From: DATKCJ01 sp035513275
GTDB taxonomy: Bacteria > Verrucomicrobiota > Verrucomicrobiia > Opitutales > Opitutaceae
Assembly (NCBI GenBank): GCA_035513275.1
Contig: DATKCJ010000153.1
Coordinates: 1-9,520 of the forward strand
Direction: 5' to 3'
Length of the DNA stretch: 9,520 nt
Shown: one piece after another, positions 1-8,744 of the stretch
How positions within the stretch are numbered: position 1 is the stretch's first letter
How the letters are laid out: every line of letters begins with the position of its first letter
Program-made: the position numbers and the translations under genes
Notes under the pieces: generated by a model
The model's input: the letters and a program-made list of their open reading frames with translations, nothing else
What the model was told of the DNA's origin: nothing
Database searches by the model: none

Positions 1-776
1 GCAAACGCGTCGAGGAGGCGCTTCACAACCTCAACCTCACGCTTGAGCGCCACGTGGCCGAGCGCACCGCGCAGCTTGAGCTCGCCAACAAGGAGCTCGA
101 GGCATTTTCCTATTCCGTGTCGCACGATCTGCGCGCGCCGCTGCGACACATCGACGGGTTCGCAGGCCTTCTGCTGAAGAACGACGGCCCACTCGTCTCG
201 GAGCGCGGGCGCCGCCATCTCGACCACATAGCCGGCGCCGCCAAGCAGATGGGCACGCTCATCGACGACCTGCTTGTGTTTTCCCGGATGGGTCGCAGCG
301 AGATGCGCATCACGATGGTCGACCTCAACAAGCTCGTCGAGGAGACGATTCACGCCCTTCGGCTGGAGACACACGAGCGCAACATTCGCTGGGTCCGTGG
401 CGACCTGCCGGTCGTGCGCGGCGATCTGCCGATGTTGCGCCAGGTCTACGTCAACCTGCTTTCGAACTCCGTCAAATACACCCGCCCGCGCGATCCGGCG
501 GTGATCGAGATCGGATGCCGGGGCGACGCCGACGGCGAAATCGTGTTTCACGTGCGCGACAACGGAGTCGGTTTCGAGATGGAATACGTGCACAAGCTCT
601 TCGGCGTCTTCCAGCGCCTCCACCGCGCCGAGGATTTCGAGGGCACGGGCATCGGCCTGGCCAACGTCCGTCGCATCGTCACTCGCCACGGCGGCCGCAC
701 ATGGGCCGAGGGGAAACCCAACGAGGGCGCGAGTGTCTACTTCACACTACCAAAGTCACCAGCCACCCAATCATGA
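1..776 (+). CDS. Sensor histidine kinase, C-terminal part (5' end outside window)
   Basis: This is the kinase core of a membrane-independent or phytochrome-like sensor kinase that would autophosphorylate on His and pass phosphate to a response regulator. The frame (codons from base 3) is open to the left edge, so the gene starts outside the window and its sensor domain is unseen; the GTG at 54 is internal. A short charged coiled-coil (about bases 3-95) leads into the dimerisation helix with the H-box SHDLRAPLR, phospho-accepting His at 123-125. The ATP-binding domain shows an N-box (QVYVNLLSNSVKYT), G1 DNGVGF (558-575), an F-box-like KLFGVFQRLH and G2 GTGIGLA (642-662). All catalytic motifs look intact. 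The ELEAFSYSVSHDLRAPLR signature is common in bacteriophytochrome and PAS-kinase families, which fits the Rcp1-like regulator that overlaps its stop codon by ATGA (773-776). What signal it senses cannot be told. Confidence 0.93.
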   Translation, partial: KRVEEALHNLNLTLERHVAERTAQLELANKELEAFSYSVSHDLRAPLRHIDGFAGLLLKNDGPLVSERGRRHLDHIAGAAKQMGTLIDDLLVFSRMGRSEMRITMVDLNKLVEETIHALRLETHERNIRWVRGDLPVVRGDLPMLRQVYVNLLSNSVKYTRPRDPAVIEIGCRGDADGEIVFHVRDNGVGFEMEYVHKLFGVFQRLHRAEDFEGTGIGLANVRRIVTRHGGRTWAEGKPNEGASVYFTLPKSPATQS

Positions 777-1222
777 CAACACTCAGACGAATTCTACTCG
801 TGGAGGACAACCTCCGGGACATCGACCTCACCCTCGCCGCACTCGATGAACACCACCTCGCCAATGAAGTCGTCGTGGCTCGCGATGGCATCGAGGCGCT
901 CGACTACCTCTATGCCCGCGGCAAGTTCGCCGGACGCGAGCCGGGCCTGCCTGCCGTGATGCTTCTCGACATCAAGATGCCGAGGATGAACGGCCTTGAA
1001 GTGCTGCGGCAGATGAAGGGCGATCCCGCATTGAGGGTCCTCCCGGTCGTGATGCTCACATCGTCACGCGAGGAGCCGGATTTGGCGGCGAGTTACGACC
1101 TTGGGGCCAACGCCTATGTGGTGAAGCCGGTTGACTTTCAGCAGTTCGTCGACGCCGTGAAGCAGGTCGGTGCTTTCTGGGCCGTGCTCAACGAAGCTCC
1201 GCCATTTCCATCTGTCGAATGA
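773..1222 (+). CDS. Single-domain response regulator, Rcp1-like
   Basis: This is a 149-residue stand-alone receiver protein, expected to take phosphate from a kinase in the cytoplasm and act by protein-protein contact, since it has no DNA-binding or enzyme output domain. It shows the acidic pocket E11-D12 (LLVEDN), phospho-acceptor D66 in LLDIKMPRMNG, switch residue T96 (VVMLTSS) and conserved K118 (VVKPV). The spacing and the DYLY...GKFAGREPGLP stretch before the acceptor strand resemble cyanobacterial phytochrome regulator Rcp1 and relatives. The open frame runs further upstream, but the ATG at 773 is the sensible start: it sits right before the receiver fold and overlaps the upstream kinase stop as ATGA, implying translational coupling. 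No Shine-Dalgarno is visible. The likely partner is the upstream kinase; the following hybrid kinase could also feed or read it. Confidence 0.93.
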   Translation: MTTLRRILLVEDNLRDIDLTLAALDEHHLANEVVVARDGIEALDYLYARGKFAGREPGLPAVMLLDIKMPRMNGLEVLRQMKGDPALRVLPVVMLTSSREEPDLAASYDLGANAYVVKPVDFQQFVDAVKQVGAFWAVLNEAPPFPSVE

Positions 1223-1228
1223 CCCGCC

Positions 1229-3169
1229 ATGCCGCCGGATCCAACATCGCGACATTCCCTGCGCCTCCTTCACTTGGAGGACAGTCTCCGCGACTCGGAA
1301 CTCATCCACGCCCACATCGGGGAGGAGTGGCCCGACGTGAGAATCAAGCGTGTCGAGACACGCCGCGAGTTTCTCGGTGCACTGCAACACGAGGCGTTCG
1401 ATCTCATCCTCTCCGACTTCACGCTGCCGGAGTTCAACGGGCTCGAGGCCCTCATTCTCGCGCGCGAATACTGCGCATCCACACCCTTCGTCTTCCTGTC
1501 CGGCACCATCGGCGAGGACAACGCGGTCATCGCCCTCCAGAACGGAGCGGCCGACTACGTCATGAAGGATCGTCAGGCACGGCTGATTCCCGCAATCCGC
1601 GCCGCGCTGACGCAGCGCCGGGAGCAGAGACTGCGCAAGCTCGCTGAGCAACGCCTCCTCGAACAAGCCGAGGTGCTCGACAAGGCGCGGGACGCGATCT
1701 GCGTGACCGACATGCACGGCCACGTCACCTACTGGAACCAGAGCGCCGGCGGTCTCTTCGGTCTCGATGGTGAAGAGGATCGCGAGATCCGCTTGCAGGA
1801 TCTCTTCGGAGTCTCGAACCAGGCATTGATACCCGATGCGCTCAAGGAGCTGCTCCTGCACGGTTCCTGGACCGGCGAGATTCGGATCGTGCGTTGGGAT
1901 GGCAGTCACCACCACGTCGTCAGCCGGTGGACGCTCGTGCGCGACGACTCCGGCCACCCAAAGTCGATCCTGCTCATCAACACCGACGTCACCGAGCAAA
2001 AGCAACTCGAGGCCCAGCTCCTGCGTTCGCAGCGGCTCGAGGGCCTCGGCACCCTCGCGGGCGGAATCGCCCACGACTTAAACAACGTGCTCGCGCCCAT
2101 CCTCATGTCCGTGGACATGCTCCGCAAACGCACCACCGATGAGGGCACGCTCCAACTCGTGAGCGTCCTCGAGAAGAACGCTCTGCACGGCACGAACCTC
2201 ATCCGGCAGGTTCTTGCATTTGCGCGCGGCGCGGAAGGCGAGCGCACCGAGGTCCAGCCCAAGCTCGTCATCAACGACGTCGTCGCGATGCTCAAGGGCA
2301 CAGTTCCGCGCTTGGTCCAGATCGAAACGATCCTCGCGCCCGATCTCTGGACAGTTGTCGCCAATCCGACCCAGCTTGGCCAGGTGCTCATGAACCTCGC
2401 AGTGAACGCGCGCGACGCCATGCCAGGCCGCGGCCGGCTCCTGCTCGAGGCCCGCAACGTGATTGTCGATGCGCGGTTGATACAAGGCAACCCGGGCGCG
2501 AGATCCGGGCCGCACGTCCTTTTCATCGTGGCCGACACCGGAGTTGGAATGCCACCTGAGTTGCTCAACCGTATCTTCGATCCTTTCTTCACGACGAAGG
2601 ACGCCAGCAAAGGAACGGGCCTCGGCCTGCCTACCGTGCTGGGCATTATCAAGAGCCACGGCGGATTCCTCGAGGTGCAAAGCGAGCCCGGCCGTGGCAC
2701 CGAGTTCCGGTTGTATTTCCCGGCGGTCGTCACCGAGCCAGAGCCACCCGAAGGCGCAGGCTCGACGTCGCTTCCGCAAGGGGATGGCGAGATGATTCTC
2801 GTCATCGACGACGAACCCAGCCTGCGCGAGATCACGGGCGAGGTGCTCGTGGCGAACGGCTACCGCGTGCTTACCGCGGAGGACGGGCCCACGGGACTCG
2901 CCGTCTATCGCGAACATCAGGGCGAGATTCGCGCCGTGCTCACCGACATGATGATGCCAGGAATGCAGGGCGAGGATGTGATCCGGGAACTTCTCCTAAC
3001 AAGTCCCGACGTCCGCATCGTCGCCATGAGCGGCGTGACCCTGAAACACACAGGCCTCGTCGAGAACCCGGGCAAGTTCGCCTTCCTTCCCAAGCCAATG
3101 ACAGCGATGCGTCTCCTCGGCGCAATTCAAAGCGTTCTCGATTCCCCGGCACCGCGCGAGAGCGCGTGA
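1229..3169 (+). CDS. Hybrid histidine kinase, REC-PAS-HisKA-HATPase-REC
   Basis: This is a soluble 646-residue hybrid kinase with no predicted membrane segment. Domain order by residue: N-terminal receiver about 10-130 (acidic E17-D18, acceptor D63 in SDFTLPEFNG, S91, K113); short charged linker; PAS about 145-255 (ICVTDMHGHVTYWNQ ... NTDVTEQKQ); dimerisation helix with H-box AGGIAHDLNN, phospho-His H282; ATP-binding domain with N-box around N389-D396, G1 DTGVGM (436-441) and G2 GTGLGL (462-467); C-terminal receiver about 523-640 (D527-D528, acceptor D573 in LTDMMMPG, S601, K622). All phospho-residues are present, so a relay REC1 to His to REC2, or input from the upstream kinase into REC1, is feasible. 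The PAS lacks the flavin-binding NCRFLQ motif, so it is not a LOV domain; its ligand is unknown. The ATG at 1229 follows the regulator's stop by six bases, with no Shine-Dalgarno, pointing to coupled translation. No HPt partner is in view. Confidence 0.94.
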   Translation: MPPDPTSRHSLRLLHLEDSLRDSELIHAHIGEEWPDVRIKRVETRREFLGALQHEAFDLILSDFTLPEFNGLEALILAREYCASTPFVFLSGTIGEDNAVIALQNGAADYVMKDRQARLIPAIRAALTQRREQRLRKLAEQRLLEQAEVLDKARDAICVTDMHGHVTYWNQSAGGLFGLDGEEDREIRLQDLFGVSNQALIPDALKELLLHGSWTGEIRIVRWDGSHHHVVSRWTLVRDDSGHPKSILLINTDVTEQKQLEAQLLRSQRLEGLGTLAGGIAHDLNNVLAPILMSVDMLRKRTTDEGTLQLVSVLEKNALHGTNLIRQVLAFARGAEGERTEVQPKLVINDVVAMLKGTVPRLVQIETILAPDLWTVVANPTQLGQVLMNLAVNARDAMPGRGRLLLEARNVIVDARLIQGNPGARSGPHVLFIVADTGVGMPPELLNRIFDPFFTTKDASKGTGLGLPTVLGIIKSHGGFLEVQSEPGRGTEFRLYFPAVVTEPEPPEGAGSTSLPQGDGEMILVIDDEPSLREITGEVLVANGYRVLTAEDGPTGLAVYREHQGEIRAVLTDMMMPGMQGEDVIRELLLTSPDVRIVAMSGVTLKHTGLVENPGKFAFLPKPMTAMRLLGAIQSVLDSPAPRESA

Positions 3170-3262
3170 CCGCCAAACTTATCGAGTCCGACACTATCGC
3201 ATGAGGACATTGCGGACGTATGCGGCGGTTCAAGGCGAGCCACGAACGCTCGGGACTGCGCA

Positions 3263-4540
3263 TCAACGAAAACTCAGCACCGCATAGTTGCGTTTGCCTT
3301 TGCGGAGAAGGATGTGGTGTCCGAACAAAAGATCGGAGGAGGCGAGGGCGTGCGAGACTTCGGCGACGCGGACGTTGTTCACCGAAATGCCGCCGGCTTC
3401 CACGTCCTTGCGCGCCTGGCCTTTTGACGGCGAGAGCGCAGCGGCCAAGAGTGCATCGGCGATCGGCATTCCGGGCGCGTCGAGCTTCGCGCGGTCGATC
3501 TCGATTGTTGGCACTTCGCCGACGACGTCCTTGAAGACGCGCTCGGTGACTCCGTCGAGCCCACCGCCGAAGAGGATCTGGCTCGCGCGGATCGCGTCGT
3601 CGCACGCCGACTCGCCGTGCACGAGTGTCGTCACGGCACGCGCGAGCGCGCGATGCGCCTCGCGGGCTCCCGGATTCGCGGCGTGCGCGGCCTCGAGCGC
3701 CGCGATCTCCTCGAGCGTCATGAATGTGAACCGCCGCAGGTAGGCGGGGATCATCGAGTCCTCGGAGTTGATGAAGAACTGGTAGAAGCGGTAGGGACTC
3801 GTCTTCTCCGGATCGAGCCACACGGCGCCGCTCTCGGATTTTCCGAACTTCGTGCCGTCGGCTTTGGTGATAAGCGGAAACGTCATGCCCCACGCGGATG
3901 CACCCGTCTTGCGGCGGATGAGATCGGTGCCGGCGGTGATGTTGCCCCACTGGTCGCTGCCACCGATTTGCATTTCGCAATCGTGCGACTGCCGCAGGTG
4001 CAAAAAGTCGTTTGCCTGAAGCAGCATGTAGCTGAACTCGGTGTAGCTGAGGCCGCCGTCGGACTCGAGGCGTGTGCGCACGCTGTCCTTCGCCATCATC
4101 ACGTTTACCGAAAAGTGCTTCCCGACATCGCGTAAGAACTCGAGGTAGCCGAGCTCGCGGCTCCAACTCGCGTTGTCGACGAGGCGCGCGGGATTGGCGG
4201 CGCATTCGAAGTCGAGCAGGCGCGAGAGCTGGCGCTTGATGCACTCGACGTTGTGCGCGAGCTGTTCGGGGGTGAGGAGGTTGCGCTCGGAGGAGCGGCC
4301 CGATGGGTCGCCGATCATCCCGGTCGCGCCACCGGCGAGCGGAATGGGATGGTGCCCGGCGAGCTGGAAGCGGCGCAAAGTGAGCTGCCCCATCAGGTGG
4401 CCGACATGGAGGCTGTCCGCCGTGGGATCGAACCCGCAGTAGAGTGCGATCGGCCGCTCGGCGAGGCGCTTGGCGAGCCCCGCGTTATCCGTGCAGTCCG
4501 CCACGAGACCGCGCGCGGTCAAATCGTCCAAAAGGTTCAT
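3263..4540 (-). CDS. tyrS: Tyrosyl-tRNA synthetase
   Basis: This class I synthetase charges tRNA-Tyr with tyrosine in the cytoplasm. It has 425 residues, the normal length for the bacterial TyrS family. The N-terminus MNLLDDLTARGLV is the usual family start and fixes the ATG at 4538-4540. Visible motifs are the tyrosine pocket YCGFDPTADSLH (from Y34), the HIGH-type motif HVGH (45-48), GGSDQWGN around W198, and the KMSKS-type loop KFGKS (231-235). The C-terminal S4-like RNA-binding domain (about 358-425, including GQARKDVEAGGISVNNVRV) is complete. It is convergent with the hybrid kinase (93 bases between stops) and divergent from the peroxiredoxin gene, so it is probably a single-gene unit. 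I see no T-box leader. The family assignment is firm. Confidence 0.98.
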   Translation of the reverse strand: MNLLDDLTARGLVADCTDNAGLAKRLAERPIALYCGFDPTADSLHVGHLMGQLTLRRFQLAGHHPIPLAGGATGMIGDPSGRSSERNLLTPEQLAHNVECIKRQLSRLLDFECAANPARLVDNASWSRELGYLEFLRDVGKHFSVNVMMAKDSVRTRLESDGGLSYTEFSYMLLQANDFLHLRQSHDCEMQIGGSDQWGNITAGTDLIRRKTGASAWGMTFPLITKADGTKFGKSESGAVWLDPEKTSPYRFYQFFINSEDSMIPAYLRRFTFMTLEEIAALEAAHAANPGAREAHRALARAVTTLVHGESACDDAIRASQILFGGGLDGVTERVFKDVVGEVPTIEIDRAKLDAPGMPIADALLAAALSPSKGQARKDVEAGGISVNNVRVAEVSHALASSDLLFGHHILLRKGKRNYAVLSFR

Positions 4541-4549
4541 TCAGCACGT

Positions 4550-4578
4550 TTTATCACGGCTCTTGAATTGGCGCTCAA
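4550..4578 (-). promoter_or_regulatory. Weak candidate promoter for tyrS
   Basis: On the minus strand, TTGAGC (complement of 4573-4578) and GATAAA (complement of 4550-4555) are separated by 17 bases. Each matches the sigma70 consensus at four of six positions. The predicted start of transcription would fall only a few bases before the tyrS ATG at 4540, giving an almost leaderless mRNA, which fits the missing Shine-Dalgarno. Chance matches of this quality are common, so this is a guess from sequence alone. Confidence 0.22.
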
Positions 4579-4633
4579 GGGGGAAATTTGGTTTGGCACG
4601 CCGCCGGGACGGCTCCTAGCGTGTCAGGCCTTC

Positions 4634-4657
4634 AACCGGGGGACGACGAACCCGGTT
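4634..4657. other. Inverted repeat in the tyrS/peroxiredoxin divergent region
   Basis: The arms AACCGGG (4634-4640) and CCCGGTT (4651-4657) are perfectly complementary around a 10-base spacer. The right arm ends 20 bases before the peroxiredoxin ATG. It could be an operator for a dimeric regulator or a hairpin in the peroxiredoxin leader. It does not match an operator I know, and a 7-bp palindrome in GC-rich DNA may be chance. A smaller palindrome, CTTGA (4562-4566) and TCAAG (4575-4579), lies nearer tyrS. The rest of the 137-base gap (4541-4677) shows no gene. Confidence 0.35.
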
Positions 4658-4677
4658 TCAACACCACAAACAATTCC

Positions 4678-5148
4678 ATGGCACTCGCGATCGGCTCACC
4701 GGCTCCGGACTTCACGCTGAAGTCGAAAAACGCCGATGGGCTGCTCGATGTGCGGTTGAGCGACAACTTCGGCAAGCGCCAGACTGTGCTCCTGTTCTTC
4801 CCGTTTGCGTTCACCGGCGTGTGCACGAAGGAGATGTGCGACGTCACGGGCGGGCTCGACGATTACGCGAAGGTCGACGCCGCAGTCTACGGCATCAGCG
4901 TCGACAGCCCGCACGCGCAGTTTGCGTGGTCACAGCAGGAGCGGATCGGCGTCGCGTTGCTCTCCGACCTCAACAAGGAAGTCACGCGCGCCTACGATGT
5001 CGCGATCGACGGACCGGTCGGCACGTTCTCGGCGCGCGCGGCGTTCGTGATCGGCAAGGACGGTGTCATCAAGCACAGCGAGCGCACCCCGACACCGAAG
5101 GACCTGCCGGATTTCAACGCGATCAAAGCCGCGCTCGCAGCGCCGTGA
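4678..5148 (+). CDS. Thiol peroxiredoxin, AhpC/TSA family (AhpE/PrxQ-like)
   Basis: This 156-residue cytosolic thioredoxin-fold peroxidase reduces H2O2 or organic peroxides. The active-site signature PFAFTGVC gives P42, T46 and peroxidatic C49 in the PxxxTxxC arrangement. The later SARAAFVIGKDG contains the conserved Arg that completes the active site. A second cysteine, C54, lies four residues after C49, the CxxxxC spacing of PrxQ/BCP-type enzymes that form an intramolecular disulfide, while the AFTGVC context looks more like one-cysteine AhpE. The subfamily is therefore uncertain. The frame stays open upstream to 4588, but the ATG at 4678 is chosen because MALAIGSPAPDFTL is the standard family N-terminus (GxxAPDF). 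It has no signal peptide and no Shine-Dalgarno. The aconitase gene follows 64 bases later on the same strand. Confidence 0.93.
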   Translation: MALAIGSPAPDFTLKSKNADGLLDVRLSDNFGKRQTVLLFFPFAFTGVCTKEMCDVTGGLDDYAKVDAAVYGISVDSPHAQFAWSQQERIGVALLSDLNKEVTRAYDVAIDGPVGTFSARAAFVIGKDGVIKHSERTPTPKDLPDFNAIKAALAAP

Positions 5149-5212
5149 CCGTCGTCCGCCTCCGATTGCGCCTCAGTTGAAGCATGGTATCCTATTTTCC
5201 GACAACAGCCCA

Positions 5213-8054
<2,842 letters not shown>

Positions 8055-8059
<5 letters not shown>

Positions 8060-8070
8060 TCCAGATCAGG
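8055..8070 (+). other. Small hairpin over the acnA stop codon
   Basis: CCTGAT (8055-8060) and ATCAGG (8065-8070) form a perfect 6-bp stem with a CCAG loop. The stem contains the acnA TGA, and its 3' arm covers the start of AGGAAAGAG, the only Shine-Dalgarno-like run before the STAS gene. It has no T-tract, so it is not a typical terminator. It might couple translation of the STAS gene to ribosomes finishing acnA, but it is short and may be chance. Confidence 0.25.
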
Positions 8071-8090
8071 AAAGAGCCGATATCAACACC

Positions 8091-8597
8091 ATGGCCCAGC
8101 CCGAAACACCGACCTTCCTCGTCGACGCCAGTTGCGAGCCAGCGGCGGTGAAGATCGCGGGCCGTGCGTGCTTCCAAAACAGCGCGTGCCTGCGCGAGTT
8201 CTTCACCGAGATGATCAAGGATGGCCGCCGCCGCTTCGTGGTCGACTTCGGTGGATGTGCGAGCATGGACAGCACCTTCCTCGGCGTGCTGGCCGGCACG
8301 GCGCTCGAGCTACGTCGACTCGATCCACCCGGCAGCGTGGTTCTCTGCAACATCGGCGAGCGCAACCTCGAGCTTGTTCGCAATCTCGGCCTCCACCGCA
8401 TCATGACGGTCGACTCGAACGGCGAGTGCCCGTCAGGCATCAAACCCGAGGCGCTACGACAGGAGAAGGTCGGCGAGACAGAAAGCGCGAAGCTCGTGCT
8501 CAAAGCCCATGAGGATCTCGTGAAGGCTGTTCCAGAAAACAAGGAGAAGTTTCAGGATGTGCTCGAGTTTCTGAAGTCGCGCGTGAACGGGGACTGA
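8091..8597 (+). CDS. STAS-domain protein (anti-anti-sigma-like) with helical C-terminal extension
   Basis: This 168-residue soluble protein carries a STAS fold at about 8-108, as in SpoIIAA/RsbV anti-sigma antagonists. The key loop DFGGCASMDSTFLGVLAG places S61 where SpoIIAA-type proteins have the Ser phosphorylated by their partner kinase, and NIGERNLELVRNLGLHRIM matches the C-terminal helix of the domain. Residues about 110-168 go beyond a normal STAS domain and look helical (KLVLKAHEDLVKAVPENKEKFQDVLEFLKSR, in part). No RsbW-type kinase or SpoIIE-type phosphatase is in the window, so its partners are unknown. It also has six cysteines (15, 27, 33, 56, 86, 113), many for a small cytosolic protein. 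The ATG at 8091 is chosen because the domain starts right after it; AGGAAAGAG at 8068-8076 is a distant, weak Shine-Dalgarno. It lies 31 bases after acnA and may share its transcript. Confidence 0.85.
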   Translation: MAQPETPTFLVDASCEPAAVKIAGRACFQNSACLREFFTEMIKDGRRRFVVDFGGCASMDSTFLGVLAGTALELRRLDPPGSVVLCNIGERNLELVRNLGLHRIMTVDSNGECPSGIKPEALRQEKVGETESAKLVLKAHEDLVKAVPENKEKFQDVLEFLKSRVNGD

Positions 8598-8616
8598 GGC
8601 GGCGCGCGGCTCTTCC

Positions 8617-8681
8617 ATGTGGGTCGGGCTTAATGCCCGACGAAACACATCTGCATGTCGGGGATGAACCCCGACCCACAT
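8617..8681. repeat. REP/MITE-like paired-hairpin palindromic element
   Basis: This intergenic 65-bp element is bounded by a perfect 12-bp inverted repeat, ATGTGGGTCGGG (8617-8628) and CCCGACCCACAT (8670-8681). It can also fold as a three-way junction: outer stem ATGTGG/CCACAT (8617-8622 with 8676-8681), hairpin 1 GTCGGGC-TTAAT-GCCCGAC (8623-8641), a 15-base linker, and hairpin 2 GTCGGGG-ATGAA-CCCCGAC (8657-8675). The stems abut with no unpaired base on the outer sides. The design resembles REP/BIME elements, which RAYT transposases can move, or a small MITE. It lies between the STAS and yicC genes and could also slow transcription or protect the STAS mRNA 3' end; no T-tract follows. The structure is certain; the mobile origin is inferred. 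Confidence 0.75.
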
Positions 8682-8744
8682 TCGGGATGCAGACTCCGAC
8701 TTCCCGTTTGCGGTCCGCGAGACGCTGTCTACTTTCAACCTCCT

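Noticed and set aside
1219..1647. ATGA-overlap start for a 142-codon frame after the response regulator
   Set aside because: It encodes an Arg/Pro-rich shadow sequence. The real kinase starts at 1229 in another frame with a clear receiver domain.
1064..2074. 336-codon minus-strand open frame opposite the regulator and hybrid kinase
   Set aside because: It is antisense to two proteins with intact motifs; its Leu/Val/Glu/Asp-rich translation is typical of a mirrored GC-rich gene.
3170..3262. Bidirectional terminator between the convergent hybrid kinase and tyrS
   Set aside because: Only 5-bp stems (CGAGC/GCTCG and CGCAT/ATGCG) and no T-tract on either strand. The gap holds no gene that I can see.
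2940..4244. 434-codon minus-strand open frame overlapping tyrS and the hybrid kinase end
   Set aside because: It is out of frame with tyrS, very Arg-rich and without domain motifs, while tyrS in the other frame has all its signature motifs.
4594..4612. Sigma54-like TGGCACG upstream of the peroxiredoxin gene
   Set aside because: The -24 half matches, but no TTGC-type -12 element follows at the needed spacing.
5166..5198. Possible acnA promoter (TTGCGC, 16 bases, TATCCT)
   Set aside because: Only three and four matches to the consensus hexamers; not better than chance.
8706..8735. Possible yicC promoter (TTTGCG ... TACTTT)
   Set aside because: Poor matches to both hexamers, so I do not annotate it.
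8598..8744. A small gene in the gap before yicC
   Set aside because: The only longer frame is on the minus strand (8454-8738) and runs across the palindromic element and the STAS gene; it has no family features.
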